From assembly GCF_031877795.1 (NCBI RefSeq), contig NC_133971.1:66152463-66216462 (forward strand): 64,000 bases of DNA, read 5' to 3'. Position numbers and translations under genes: made by a program. This document shows positions 25,278-37,190 of the stretch, piece by piece. Numbering within the stretch: the stretch's first letter is position 1; each line of letters opens with the position of its first letter. This DNA is from Strix aluco (taxonomy: Eukaryota > Chordata > Aves > Strigiformes > Strigidae). The notes below the pieces were generated by a model. It did not search any database. It saw only the letters and a list, made by a program, of their open reading frames with translations, and was not told the DNA's origin.

Positions 25278-27378
25278 TTTCCTAGATCACAGTGTTGGAC
25301 AAATACCAAAGTGGGATCACTTTGGGCTGGAGACCATACAGATGGACACAATGTTGTTGTTCTTCTCCCCAAACAGTCTTGTTCAAGACTAAACATATGG
25401 CTTCTATATCGTGGAAATGGAAGATTAGAATATAAGAGGGAAAAAAAGTTGTGTTAAATCTGTGTAGGTATAGCTTCATTCTTCTAAAATATGCACAAGT
25501 TCTGTGTTTATAAGTAATTGCTTGCTGTTGATACTGTTTCAAGTAAGTGTAGATATTCCTGGGTGTATGGCAGGTAAATATATAGAAAATAATGATGTAT
25601 GCATATTAGTATCCCTTTTCTAAGAGAATAAGTATTTTTATTTGGGTTTGAATGTAGCTCTCAAGTACTGTTAAATTCAGTAAGGCCCTGAAATTTTACA
25701 AAAGTTGTTTTGAATCCTTTTGACTTCAGTGAGAGTTGGCAAGATGCATACTAAGAGACAAGTGATTTCATAGATATTCAGTACATGTTACACTGCTTCC
25801 TGCTGTGTATGCATTTCCTCACAAACGCAGAAGTTGTTAACGATAACAAATGAACACAGTGATTGAAGTATATCAAGACAATTAGAGATCAATAGCTCTG
25901 TGTTCCCAGTTGCTACAGGATAATGAAATGAAATCCCAGTATTTTTCTTCTTTTAATGTAAAGTCATGTTACAGAGACTGGATATTCTACAAATGCCGCA
26001 AAAATTCAGGTGGCCTTGTCTTGTCCTTTTTAAAAATTTTTAAAGTCTGTGTGTTCAACAATGATGGAGGTTTTTTTAATGCATTGGGTTGCACTAGATT
26101 TAAAATGGTATGCATATTAAACCATTGATTACATGTAGCGGTGAAATGGACAGAATGACTATGCAGCTTCTTCAGCAAATCAAATTATACTGAATGTTTG
26201 AAAAAACAGATACTGCTTTGTTGTGGGGCTTATTTTTGTTTTTAAACCTGATCCAGCTTCTATTTAACTTAACTTTGACTCCAGTTTGAATTTTGGATCA
26301 GGATCTAAGTATGTAATTGCTTGTATATTAGAGATACATTTCTCCTTTAAAACATGGCACTTTGTGGTGCTGCTTTTGCGTTGAAATGTTAGATGCTGTC
26401 TTTGGTGTGGCTGGCTTCTATTTTCCGTTAAGGCTGTATTATCGAAGACAGATAGTTATATGTCAGTAATTAACCACGGATTTTAGGAAATTCCACTTAG
26501 CTGTTCTATTAAATGTGTTAATTTTTCATGACAGAAGAGTTGGCATGGTTTGATGGAACAGAACCCAGCTTGAAACCTGAGTCTTTATGACCTCGCTTAA
26601 TTGTTATTACATCACTCACTCCTCTTTGCCTTCTGGAAAAGACAAGAGAAACTGGCAGAATATAATTCATTAATTATTTTATAATTTTCCCAACTGATAA
26701 CGTTAAAATGAGTTTCATTAGTACTGTAAAAACATTCCCAATAAATAGTGACATTAATCTGAAGTGGCTGATTTTTATTTTTTTTTTTTTATATACAGAC
26801 AAGAATAATTTCTGACTTGATAGTCAGTTCTATAAAAGCACTTGGCATACTACATTTATTTTACCAGGGACATGACTGACTGTGGAAAGTGAGATATTGA
26901 GAAGCTATATCTCAGATCAAGACCAAATGATCTTGTGAGAATTAAGTATTTTTTCATTAAGAGGGACTAAATAAAACAAAGGCTAATTTAAATGCTAAAT
27001 TCAAATTTAATGATTAAAATGTCTGAAGCTAAATGTTAAGCTAGTTTTCCTTTGTTAATGGTAAAGCTTTTAGAGCTAAACTTCTACTTTAATGCAAACA
27101 CTGTTTTTCAAAGGTGCACATGCCTCAATAGTATTAAACTTTACTTTGATGCAATAAGACTATTTTTCAAATGTAATTTATTAAATGTTATTTCTCTAAT
27201 GTATTTTTCAATATTGATTTTAAAATTTTCTTTGTAAGAGAAAAGAAATATGTAATACATTTCATTTCTTGCCAATAATTTTTAATAGGTATTCACCCAA
27301 ATTATGTGTGTGCATTTGCTAGTTTGAATTGATATGATTGATCACAAAGGCATTTTAAAATTCCAAGTGTGTATGTAT

Positions 27379-27419
27379 ATAAACATTTGTGTGTATATAT
27401 ATATGTGTATATATATTCT
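27379..27419. repeat. (TA)n / (TG)n simple repeat
   Basis: Alternating TATATA and TGTG units, about 550 bp before the coding exon acceptor. Confidence 0.75.
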
Positions 27420-27965
27420 TATAGGATGCAAAACCAATAATTAAATCTTTAATAGATTTAATGGATAGTGGTGTTATTTTAAGACAATACAAAGCACTCC
27501 AGCTTCTCCAAATCAGCTTGTGTTATCTTTAATCCATGAAGGACCCAAATATATAGCATTTTTAACTCACACACCACAGCTGTTTTTGGAAGAGGTCCTT
27601 CAATGTGGAAGAACAAGACACTTTCCTGTGCTGCTCATCAACATGCCTGGTGTCCTGCAGTGTTGAATGTTGGAGGTTTAGGTTGATCAGTGATATCATG
27701 GAAAGTTCTGTGACAACATTAGGATCAAACCTCAAATATTTTTTTATTGATTTTTCCTTGGATCATATTGTATTTGTTTTGGAAGCAAATCTGCTACATA
27801 GGTATCATAAAGCTTAGAATATCAGTTGTTTCAGTGTTGAGCTGTCTTCATATTACAGCAGGTTTAATGAACCAAATGCTAGTCTAAGCTTTTTATCAAA
27901 AGCTACTTTTGCATGTCCTGAACCAGCAGTTCCTAAATAGTAATCAAATTCTCTATTTATTCCAG

Positions 27966-28154
27966 GTTTTTAAGAAGATTTCCATTGCCTCTGCCAAGAA
28001 AATTGGTTCTAGACACTTCTGTCTGAGAATATGAAAGAAAAGGAAGAATGTGTGTGGATTTAAAATTACTGTATTTAACAAATTGTGGAGTGAGAAGTAT
28101 TGGGGAAATAGGTTGCTCTGTTGCTCATTGTAGATCTACTACAAAGTGTTTCTG
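27966..28154 (+). other. NFIL3: NFIL3 5' UTR, second exon part
   Basis: A pyrimidine-rich acceptor, TCTATTTATTCCAG, ends at 27965 and is followed directly by the leader. The leader contains two upstream ORFs (28031–28063 and 28048–28155). An in-frame TAG at 28131–28133 closes the reading frame 24 bases before the NFIL3 start, so no longer N-terminus is possible in this exon. Confidence 0.65.
28031..28063 (+). other. Upstream ORF 1 (10 codons) in NFIL3 leader
   Basis: ATG at 28031, TAA at 28061–28063; it would encode the 10-residue peptide MKEKEECVWI. The base at -3 is A in the AAT before the ATG, a favourable context. Translation is unproven. Confidence 0.4.
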
Positions 28155-28155
28155 A
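28048..28155 (+). other. Upstream ORF 2 (35 codons), stop overlaps the NFIL3 start
   Basis: ATG at 28048 with G at -3 (GAAGAATG reads -3 G, +4 T) opens 35 sense codons without a break. The stop TGA at 28153–28155 shares its A with the NFIL3 ATG (UGAUG). It is in a different frame from NFIL3. Such stop–start overlaps are known to permit termination–reinitiation, so the uORF could set NFIL3 translation. No coding conservation can be judged from one species. Confidence 0.45.
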
Positions 28156-29531
28156 TGCAGCTGAGAAAAATGCAGACCCTTAAAAAGGAACACGGACCTG
28201 TTGACACAAGTAGCAATGTGGACAAAATCATGGTACTTAAGTCTACTTTAGCAGAAGTGCCCGAAGAGTTGTCTACAAATGAAGATATACTACTTACTGA
28301 AGCAAGTAGTGGAAAAAGCAAATCTTCAGCTTGCCGGAGAAAGCGAGAATTCATTCCAGATGAAAAGAAAGATGCCATGTATTGGGAGAAAAGGCGGAAA
28401 AATAATGAAGCTGCCAAAAGATCTCGTGAAAAGCGACGACTGAATGACCTTGTCTTAGAGAACAAACTAATTGCACTGGGAGAGGAGAATGCCACTTTGA
28501 AGGCAGAGCTGCTTTCATTGAAGCTAAAGTTTGGTTTAATTAGTTCTGCAGCCTATGCCCAAGAGATACAGAAACTCAGTAGCTCAACAACTGTGTATTT
28601 CCAAGACTATCAGAGTTCCAAATCAAATATTAACTCATTTGTAGATGAACATGAACCATCTATAGTTGGTAGCAGTTGTATTTCTGTCATTAAACATTCT
28701 CCTCAAAGTTCAATGTCTGATGTGTCTGAAATATCATCCGTAGAGCACACTCAACCAAGTCGTATACAAAACAACTGCAGAAGTCCTGAAAATAAGTTCC
28801 AGATTATAAAACAGGAGCCCATGGAATTAGAGAGAGAGCCAAGAGATGACAGAGGTTCATATAAAGCATCCATATATCCAAACTACATGGGAGCTACTTT
28901 TAATGTGTACTCACATTCTCCTCCTCTCTTGCAAGTTAATAGGTCCTCCAGTAATTCACCCAGAACATCAGAAACTGATGATGGTGTGGTTGGAAAGTCA
29001 TCTGATGGAGAAGATGAACAGCAGGTTCCTAAGGGTCCAATCCATTCCCCAGTTGAACATAAAAATGTTCATGCAACAGTTAAAGTTCCAGAAGTGAATT
29101 CTTCAGCTTTGCCTCACAAGCTTCGAATTAAAGCCAAAGCCATGCAAGTTAAAGTGGAAGCAATGGATAATGACTATGATGCAACACAGAAATTGTCATC
29201 GCCCATTGACATGTCCTCAAAAAGACATTTTGAGCTTGAAAAGCATGGTGCACAAAACTTAGTGCATTCTTCTCACACTCCTTTCTCGGTTCAAGTGACT
29301 AACATCCAAGACTGGTCACTTAAACCAGAACTCTGGCATCAGAAGGAACTCAACGTAAAAATTCAGAGTGGTTGCAAAACTGGAGTTGCTGAAATAAAAG
29401 ACCATCTCTACAATGTCTCTGAGTCAGAGAACCTGTATTTAAAGCAGGGCATAGCAAGCTTATCTGCAGAGGTTGCTTCGCTTAAAAGACTTATAACTAC
29501 ACAACAAATCTCTGCATCAGACTCTGGTTAA
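28155..29531 (+). CDS. NFIL3: NFIL3 (E4BP4), bZIP transcriptional repressor
   Basis: A 458-residue nuclear basic leucine zipper protein encoded in one exon, as in other vertebrates (human about 462). It binds D-box sites (RTTAYGTAAY) as a dimer, opposes the PAR-bZIP activators DBP, TEF and HLF in the clock, and is needed for NK/innate lymphoid development. The basic region spans about residues 74–98 ([13 protein letters not shown] at 83–95), then a heptad zipper to about 127 ([20 protein letters not shown]). A conserved acidic/serine stretch, [20 protein letters not shown], lies at 268–287. The region around 295–365 corresponds to the mapped mammalian repression domain. Sumoylation-type sites are IKQE (218–221) and VKVE (332–335). 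I chose ATG 28155 because it gives the conserved MQLRKMQ start; the upstream GTG at 28146 is not a start and TAG at 28131 is in frame. The ATG context is weak (C at -3, C at +4); Met6 at 28170 is in better context and could be used by leaky scanning. Regulation probably involves the D-box and RORE sites upstream. Confidence 0.98.
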   Translation: MQLRKMQTLKKEHGPVDTSSNVDKIMVLKSTLAEVPEELSTNEDILLTEASSGKSKSSACRRKREFIPDEKKDAMYWEKRRKNNEAAKRSREKRRLNDLVLENKLIALGEENATLKAELLSLKLKFGLISSAAYAQEIQKLSSSTTVYFQDYQSSKSNINSFVDEHEPSIVGSSCISVIKHSPQSSMSDVSEISSVEHTQPSRIQNNCRSPENKFQIIKQEPMELEREPRDDRGSYKASIYPNYMGATFNVYSHSPPLLQVNRSSSNSPRTSETDDGVVGKSSDGEDEQQVPKGPIHSPVEHKNVHATVKVPEVNSSALPHKLRIKAKAMQVKVEAMDNDYDATQKLSSPIDMSSKRHFELEKHGAQNLVHSSHTPFSVQVTNIQDWSLKPELWHQKELNVKIQSGCKTGVAEIKDHLYNVSESENLYLKQGIASLSAEVASLKRLITTQQISASDSG

Positions 29532-29835
29532 GTTACTACTGAATAAAGGCTTATTGTTTTAAAGGATGTCATTTGCAGTAGATCAGTATGTTTTGTATTA
29601 TGCTGAATTTTCACTGGACTTGTGATGTCATTTCACTGTAATGTTCACATAATGTCTGATTGGTGTCTTTTTGTGCACAAATTATTATGAAGACTAGGTT
29701 GTGTTATGATCACTATGCCTTGTGTATAGTCAAGTAGCCTGTACAAAGGCTGTATATAGTGAACTTTATTTTCTTTTTGTTCTACTATAAAGCGTGCAAG
29801 TTACCAGTTACAATAAAACATTGGTGACAAACACA
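29532..29835 (+). other. NFIL3: NFIL3 3' UTR
   Basis: About 300 bases from the TAA stop to just beyond the AATAAA at 29812. A short 3' UTR of this size is usual for NFIL3. The cleavage site is estimated. Confidence 0.75.
29812..29817 (+). terminator. NFIL3: Polyadenylation signal of NFIL3
   Basis: A canonical AATAAA about 280 bases after the stop codon. A second AATAAA near 30031 could serve as an alternative. Confidence 0.8.
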
Positions 29836-29839
29836 GAAC

Positions 29840-32800
29840 ATCTACTCCAGTTCAGTTGATTTTATGAACTTGTAAATAAGTTGTTAACTAAAAACTGGCT
29901 TTTTCTTACACTGTGCTCAACTTCACTTATGTGTTTGGTTTTTACAGCCTAACAACCAAATTACAATTTACAACATGTGTAATCCTTCTGGCCGCCTTTT
30001 TCCTTAAGACCTTTTTTAGAAGAGAATAGAAATAAAGTGAATATTTATAAATGAAACAGTACCAATTTATAGCCTTAGCCTTCTTTAACTTATTTATTAG
30101 TAGAAGTTAACCAAAAACCATGCAAATTCTAACCCAGTAACTACAACAACCTTTTTTCTCCTTCTATCTCAAATGAGACAGTAATGAGTTTCCTGAATGG
30201 TTTATTGTGGCGAACCATTTTTTCAATATTATAACTTGGTGTTTTAGATGAAATTAGTTAAGTTGGATTTGTGCATCTGCAAAGTTTTCAGAGCCTTGCA
30301 GTGGCAGAATTGGACAACACCATCTTTGTCAAGGGGTGACTTGTGTGTGTAAGAGGTGCAGGCATGGAAAGAAGCTTGCACAAAGGCTGCATTGTCCCTC
30401 TTGCATACCATGGTTCTTTCCACGGCAGACCGTGGACCACCTGTAGATGAAGGATAAGGCTACTGGATCTGTAAACTGAGTTCAACTAGGCAAACATCTA
30501 CGTAAGGGGCAGGCAATAGTAGCAGCAGAGTTAGAAGAGATCATCTGCTATTTTAGTCCCCAGTGTGGGACATAATGCAATTTTAACTATGAAGTAAGTC
30601 TTACCACCAATTTGGCCTTGGTTTCAATGGCTTGGTCAACTGAACTGGAATACCCTGGTTCACTACAGGGCATTTTGCAAGAAGTTCTGAAATGTAAAAT
30701 AGAGACTGTGTGAAGAACTGCACAATCCAGATACTACTAGCCCCTTAGAATTTATGCGGATTGCAAGTTCTTCACTTGATGACTGGACAGGGCTACAGTG
30801 GTCTTTGTCTTTGAGAAGAGCCATTGAACCAGGGATGCTAGAATTGCATCACATATCCTTGGTCTGGCTTACCAAAGTCTTTCATTTTAAAATTAAAAAT
30901 AATTTATAAATAGAGCATAGACTTGGCAGAAGTTCTTTTTGTGACACTTCCCCCTTCTTTTAACATACTAATAAATCAGACTAACAAATAAGCTTTTTCT
31001 TAAAAAGCTTCTTATTACTTGCCATAATGTATATATAATGAATGGAACCTTTCCATAGACTTAAAATACTAATTCAGAAAACAATATGTAGGTATTGTTT
31101 TTTAAATTCATACTTGACTTGAGTGAGAGGATGTTTTGTCAATTTTTTGGGGATATGAAGAGGAGTCTAAGTCACTCCTGATAGCTCTGAAGCTTGGTCC
31201 AGCAGTCAAGGCAATGGCAAAACTCCCTGATGTCAGCAAGGCCGGGATTTGATTCTGTACCTTTCCAGGAGCTGATGATTGACAGTCATGTTCTGGGAGG
31301 ACCTTGGCACAGAAATCACTGGTACTTTCTGAGCTTTTTTGAGCCTTCTAACTGCTGTGCTGTATTTGTGGCATTCAGAGTTAATAAACTGTTATTCTTT
31401 TTTAATGCCTTAATAATACAATAGACCCCATAGCTGGGCTCTGTATGTATTTGGTAATTAATATAGATGACATTTCAATGTTACTGAAAATAAGCTCAGG
31501 ATTATTGCATGAAATGTAAACATTTGCATTGAATGATGGGGATATGAGACATGAGGCAGTGATTGCTACTGTCTCTTTGCTTGCTAAGTATCTTCTGTAA
31601 GCAACAATAAAATTCTTTAAATATTTTGCATATTATTTATCACATGTAATGTGTTCAAGGAGAGGACTTAAAACTCTCAGTGTTGCCATCTGTGTAAGCC
31701 TAGATCTATTGGTTTTTTTTCCATTTCTTGTTACAGTTGTTTGTCATAATGGAAGAATGTTGTCCTCTTTCTAGCTCATTATATATTTTGTGTATCTGTT
31801 TTGTGCAATTAATACTTAACAGTAATGATGTAGTTAATTTGTTGAAGGATGTCATTGCAAGAAAGTAATAGCATGGAGCTTAGGAGCACAATCAGATGTT
31901 ATTTATACTCCCTTTATACCTTAGTGTTATGCTTCATTTGAAGAAAGAAATAAATAATTTGTCTTTTGTTCAAAACCAGATCTAATTACAACATGATTTT
32001 CTATTATGTTCATCGTCCCAGTCTAACACAGAGGTATTAGCTGCAGTTGGTGACAAATCTTCCTGTGATGAAGTTACTATTTCTGCAGCTAGTATTTGGG
32101 GTATCTTCCACAGATGTAAATGCATGTGGGTGGTACATACAATGCCTCGTTCTTGGCTACAGTTGCAAACTGGCCAGATTAAACTCTCAACTGGTCAATT
32201 GCAGTCAATGTGGGGTAGATGGCCTCCTCACCCGGAGACCCTCACCCATCTTTAGCCTGCTTTCCTTCAGAACATGGCACTGGGAAAGACGGAGAGTCAC
32301 ACTGACTGGGGGGAGGGAGAGAACACAGTGGAACTCTGCTCCCTTGCTGCAACTTTCAGCTGGTAATGCATATGAGTGGAGGAGCTGGGGAATTGCATAG
32401 CTATGCCCTTCCAGTCTACCTTCCCCTGTACTGTAAAAAAATAGAATCAGCCTCTATGAAAAGAATATCCTTGGCTGGTCTAGTCTCACCACGGGAGATG
32501 GAGTGCAAAATGGGATTTACCTAAGTGGATATAAAGTGGTATCGCATGTTGTAAGCTCAGTGGTTTACTGACAAAACAACATAAAACATGCTGAAAGTAC
32601 AGTCTTTCTCATGTGAAGGAACATGGAGGACTAAAAAGTAACTGAAAAATGACTGTTAGAATGTGCCTTCAAATGAAAATGTTAAGGAAGACCCCATACA
32701 GAGACAGGGAACTCCAGAGACTATCTATATAAATTATCATTTTTCATGGGAACATGGGAATTACCATGCTAGGTTAGTTTGGCTAGTCCTGAGCCTTGCC

Positions 32801-34905
32801 TGTGATAGTCATTAGTACGGTGGTAATTGTTAGTATGAAGGGCTTCATGGAAAGTTTTAAAAAAAGTCCATGGCAAATAACTGTTGATTAGCAAGATACG
32901 TTTTTTCCTAGTGACATCAACTGGTGGCTAATCAACACTGTGAAGTATGACTATCAGATCCTCTGTTAAATCTGCCTAACTTAATTATGTATAAACACAG
33001 TAATATGTCCACATGTTCTATCAACACCTATATTTTGGTAGGTAGAAAGATTGAATGTGGATATGCCCATATATATACCGAGCCCATACATTATGATTTT
33101 CTGAATCCCCTCAACTTTCTGCCTTCAGTAAAACTTAGATATTGCATGGGATATATTTAAATTTTATTAATATTCTGTACAGCCAAATATCCCCTTTTTC
33201 ATGAATAGGAGATAGCTGTCAATCCCTTGTTTATCTTCTCTTATTTTGGATGTTTTCATTATGGCCCTTATGTCCATGTGAGCAGTTTATGAGACTAAAA
33301 AACATTTATTTTCTGTAGAACTTAACAGAAATGTAAAATTACAGCATAAACACATTCATGAAGTTTTATTAAAATACTACTAAAACCCTTTTCTACTTGC
33401 TAGTACATAAATACGCTGGTGAAAATAGGCAATGTACAATGAATTTAGCAGAAAACTCACAGAGAATCCAATTAACACCATATTGTTTTTAAAAAATAAG
33501 GCCTTTATTAACACTGTATTGTTTTAAAAATACTTTTACAGTTCATTGCACAATACGAGCTTGGTAACTACCAGAATACAGCAAAACAATTTTTGGTATT
33601 TATTGCATAAGAATGAGTAGCACATATTGTTCCATTACAGTGCCAAATTAAAAGTTAAAAATACTAGGCCAAATCCTAAGGCTTTTAACTCAATGTTAGA
33701 TTCTGTTTTCCTTAATGAAGCAGACTTGTTATGTGTGCAATAAGAGACTTACTCAAGATAAGTAACATTACTAAGACATAATCTTTACAGTTCACTCATG
33801 GCACAGACTCCTACTGATTTTCCTACCCTAAGGCTAACTTCCTTGTGACACAATAATGATATACGACTCACTTTATTCCTATCACTGGAGTTATAGGGAA
33901 CTTGCTCACGTAGAAAAGAGAAGGCAGCCAGATATTCAAGTACTATTTATTTAATGAGAGCTCTAAAAGGACTCACTGAATTATGAGCAGAATCTCAGAG
34001 TAGAGATTTGATGTTTATTTGCTCAAAAGAGAAAGCCTCAGAAGACATTTGGTTTTAGAACTCCAAAAAATAACAGGAATCACCTATGCTTTCTATGATT
34101 TGACCAGCTATTACCTGTGTGCCAATCCCAATGGCTGTGACTAGCATTATGGTAATTGCTCCTCCTTAAACACTATGGAGCTCCATAGGATTACAAATAG
34201 GAGTGCTTGGGAGGACCAAACACAGGGTCTGCAACTCTGCTATGATTTTATGTGGGTTTGAATCTCCTGCATGCAAACATCCTTCCTGCTTGTACTGCAT
34301 CTGAGAGATATCTGACCTGAGAAAGCCTGCATCAGTCCAAAGTTCTGGGGAAGCTAAATGGCCATCTAATACTACTGACATTCAGATAACATAGTGAATT
34401 TTTCCCCCACTGTACCTTGTTCCCCTACAAATGGATGCACAACTTAAAATGTCAGGGCAGTTTTTACACTTTTCCATGCTATTCAGATTCTTGGATGTGC
34501 AAATGCCTGGATGGGCATCTTAGTTAATAACTTACATATGTAAAAAGATCAGTCCACCCTGCTATCTCTATATGCCAGAGTCAGCATCCATTATGTCTAC
34601 ATTTCTGAGGCATGATACTAAACATGTTTCTTTCTAATAATTCGGGCTTCTAAAAATTCTCTTAAGTTTTGTATATAAATATACAGAGGACATATTGCAT
34701 TGATTTCTATGGGATTTGTCTTAGGCAGTCCTGAAAGCCAGGATATTAATGGTCTGTATAACAATCAGAAAATACCAAAGCATAATATTGTATCATATAA
34801 AACAGATGAAAAGATGATAAAATGCAATGAGGGCCATTGTAGCAGAACTCAGTGTTCCTTTCTCTGGGCCTTGTTCCCATTTAGTATTTAGAAATACTAG
34901 AGGGA
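29840..34905. other. Intergenic DNA after NFIL3
   Basis: No gene, structural RNA or intact element is recognised. Open frames are short and unconvincing. The region may contain old, decayed repeats. Confidence 0.5.
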
Positions 34906-35088
34906 TGTCATGGTTTAAGCCCAGAGGGCAACTGAGCACCACATGGCCACTCACTCATCCCCCCTGGTGGGATGGGGAGGAGAAAATAAAATGAAAGGCT
35001 AGGGGACAGGGAGGGATGACTCACCCATTATGGTTCACAGGCAAAAGACAGATTTGACTGGGGAATAAATAACATCAATTTAATTCAG

Positions 35089-35107
35089 TCACCACCACCA
35101 CCACCAC
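35089..35107. repeat. (CAC)n microsatellite in the LTR
   Basis: Six CAC/ACC units in a row inside the minus-strand LTR. Confidence 0.85.
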
Positions 35108-35329
35108 TAATTTACAAATCAAACAGAGTAGGACCATGAGAAATACAACCACATCTTAAAAACACCTTTCCCTCATCCATCCTTCTTCCTGGGCTCACCT
35201 CTGCTCCCTATTTCTCTACCTCCTCTCTGCCAGTGGTGCAGGGGGGCAGGGGATGGGGGTTGTAGTCAGTTCATCACCCATTGTTTCTGCAGCTCCTTCC
35301 TCCTCAGAAGGAGGACTACTCACACTTTT

Positions 35330-35620
35330 CCCCTGCTCCAGCATGGGGCTCCTCTCATGGGAGAAAGTCCGTGAACTTCTCTGACATGAATCCTTCTCCC
35401 AGGCTGCAGTTCTTCACAAGCTGCTCCAATGTGGGTTCCTTCCACAGGTTGCAATCCTCCCAGCAACAGACTACTCCAGCGTGGGCTTCCCTTAGAGTCC
35501 TAACCTTCTTCAAGTGCAGCCACCTGTTCCAGCCTAGGGTCCTCCACAGGCTGCAGGTGGGCATCTGCTCCACTGTGCACCTCCATGGGCTGCAGGGGAA
35601 TCTCTGCTCCAGCATACCAC
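35330..35620. repeat. Degenerate tandem repeats inside the LTR
   Basis: Units of very roughly 40–60 bp recur with the skeleton CTGCTCCA...GTGGG...CCTTCCACAGGCTGCA; examples start near 35333, 35418, 35470, 35524, 35566 and 35607. Copy divergence is high. Confidence 0.7.
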
Positions 35621-35829
35621 CCCTTAGTGTTTGCACAGGTATTTCCCTCACTCCTTCTCCTTCTCTCAGGTTCCCCTTCTTAAATATGTTATTACAGAGG
35701 CACGGCCACCATCAATAATTGTCTTGGCCTTGGCCAGAGGCGGGTCTGACCTGGAGCCAGGGAGCTTCTAGAAGCTTCTTACAGGAGCCACCCCTGTAGC
35801 CCCTGCCCAGCTGCCTAAACCCTGCCACA

Positions 35830-36274
35830 CACAAACCCAGTACAAGGGAGTTTAGAAGAGAACAAAAGTAAAATAAACTCTCAGGGGCTGATCCGTGACT
35901 TAAAAGTATACATTACACTGTAAGTCCACACTACACACACCAATAGCCAATATATATGCACAAAGGATTTAGTTCCCACTCTTGGCAACACATGATTTTA
36001 AAAGCCTGGTAGTTAAAAATATGAACAAGCATATGTCAAAAATATTTATGTAAGCAAAACTATGTTGGACAAGAGACACAGTTAGACAGCTTCCATGGCC
36101 TATAAATATTGGATGGGGCTTGAAATAATTATATTGTCTTATTTTCTATGAGAATAATGAGATTGCTTTAAAAAAGATTTTTAGTTACTTTAATCAGATA
36201 AAGTTTATGACAGTCGAAAATACAAAAATTGAAGAAAGGCAAAAAATGCTGATTTGATGGTATTGAAAGGCAGT
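35830..36274. other. Short intergenic stretch between LTR and CR1
   Basis: Nothing recognisable is present. Confidence 0.5.
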
Positions 36275-36890
36275 AGGATGGAATAGTTCCAGTTGGAAGG
36301 GACCATCTAGTGCAGGTGCCTGACCACTCCAGGGCTGACCAAAAATTTAAGCCTGTTAGGAAGAGCATTGTCCAAATACCTCTTTTTAGGGCACTGACAG
36401 GCATAGGGCATCAACCACCTCTCTAAGAAGCCTGTTCCAGTGTTTGACCACCATCTCAGCAAAGAAGGGCTTCCTAATGTCAAGTCTAAACTTCCCCTGA
36501 CGCAGCTTTGAACCATCCCCACATGTCCTGTTGCTGGATCCCAGGGAGAAGACACCAGCAGCTCCCTCTCCACTTCCCCTCCTCAGGAAGCTGTAGAGAG
36601 CAATGAGGTCACCTCTCAGCCTCCTTGTCTCCTAGACAAACCCAGTGTCCATCTGCTGAGCATCTGCCAAAGATGGGTCCTTCTGAGCAGAGGAGAAGAA
36701 ATGCCAGCACCAAAGCTGGATCTGGCAGAGCAGGAGGAAAGCCTGTGCCTGAGGGCAGCAGCACGGTCACCTTTCCCTGGCTGCTTTCCAGCCGGGCAGC
36801 CCACTGCAGGTGCTGGTGCCTGGCACTTCCCTCCCCAGGTGCAGGGTGTTGCGCTTCCCCTTGTTGAACTTCTTGGGGCTCCTTCCTTGG
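36275..36890 (-). mobile_element. CR1 LINE fragment, minus strand, internally rearranged
   Basis: The segment starts with the reverse complement of a CR1 3' end (GAATAGTTCCAGTTGGAAGG). It continues with typical CR1 words such as AGAAGCCTGTTCCAGTGTTT, CTTTGAACCATCCCCACATG and AGCTGTAGAGAGCAATGAGG to about 36640. It then departs from the expected order and resumes CR1-like sequence near 36835–36880 (GGTGCAGGGTGTTGCGCTTC and CCCTTGTTGAACTTC). That implies an internal deletion or replacement. Being a 5'-truncated LINE, it has no intact reverse transcriptase. Confidence 0.75.
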
Positions 36891-37190
36891 CAGGGTATGA
36901 CCCCAGGCTGATGCAGAGAGCAGCACCGAGTCGTGATTCCACGCAGGAGGAGAGATTTGGGTGTCGCCGTAGAGAGGCTGCACCGGGCAGCGCAGGCTGG
37001 TAGGAGAGCAGAGCCCCGGGACGTGGGGGCAGAGGGTGCGGTGAGGAGCAGGACAGGCCGGGAGGGATGAGCGATGGGGCACGGGCTGGCCCTGGAGAGC
37101 CCCTGGCTGGAAACATCTGCCCCGGGACCGGCTGCTGAGGTGCAGGCGTAGAGCTGGGCATCACTTGCCTTTGGGGTGAACAACAAAATA
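36891..37190. other. GC-rich tract next to CR1
   Basis: A locally GC- and G-rich 300 bp stands out from AT-rich surroundings. It may be an unrecognised 5' part of the CR1 copy or separate unique DNA. Long minus-strand frames (up to 220 codons, 36616–37278) overlap it in several phases and show no domain, so they are not called as genes. Confidence 0.4.

Larger units (their letters stand above)
17380..27965 (+). other. NFIL3: NFIL3 intron 1 (putative)
   Basis: The sequence between the exon 1 donor and the coding-exon acceptor starts in the CpG island and becomes AT-rich after about 19.3 kb. No coding exon is recognised in it. It contains two perfect ROR/REV-ERB elements (21648–21658 and 22200–22210), a (TTA)n-rich patch at about 25222–25277, and an AT-repeat patch near 27379–27419. 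Stretches such as 24,385–24,740, rich in homeobox- and forkhead-like words, look like vertebrate conserved non-coding DNA, but that is only an impression. Confidence 0.5.
34906..35829 (-). mobile_element. Avian endogenous retrovirus LTR, long type, minus strand
   Basis: Read on the minus strand, the element begins TGTGGCAGGGTTTAGGCAGC and ends GGGCTTAAACCATGACA, the termini of a long (about 0.9 kb) avian LTR family with TG...CA ends. The minus-strand sequence has a TATA-like ATATTTAAG (about 35680–35690 on the plus strand) after a GC-rich upstream part, a block of degenerate tandem repeats and an A/T-rich tail. No coding region is attached and no clear 5-bp target duplication is seen, so it is probably a solo LTR. 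The open frames of 145 codons (plus) and 98 codons (minus) come from the tandem repeats and are not genes. Confidence 0.75.

Noticed and set aside
28146-28154. NFIL3 reading frame extended to a GTG at 28146
   Set aside because: The base triplet is GTG, not ATG. The conserved vertebrate start MQLRKMQ begins at 28155, and an in-frame TAG lies at 28131–28133.
31180-31270. tRNA-like B-box words (GGGATTTGATTCTG)
   Set aside because: No acceptor, D or anticodon stem can be drawn around it.
35281-35718. 145-codon plus-strand frame
   Set aside because: It lies inside the minus-strand LTR and is produced by the degenerate tandem repeats.
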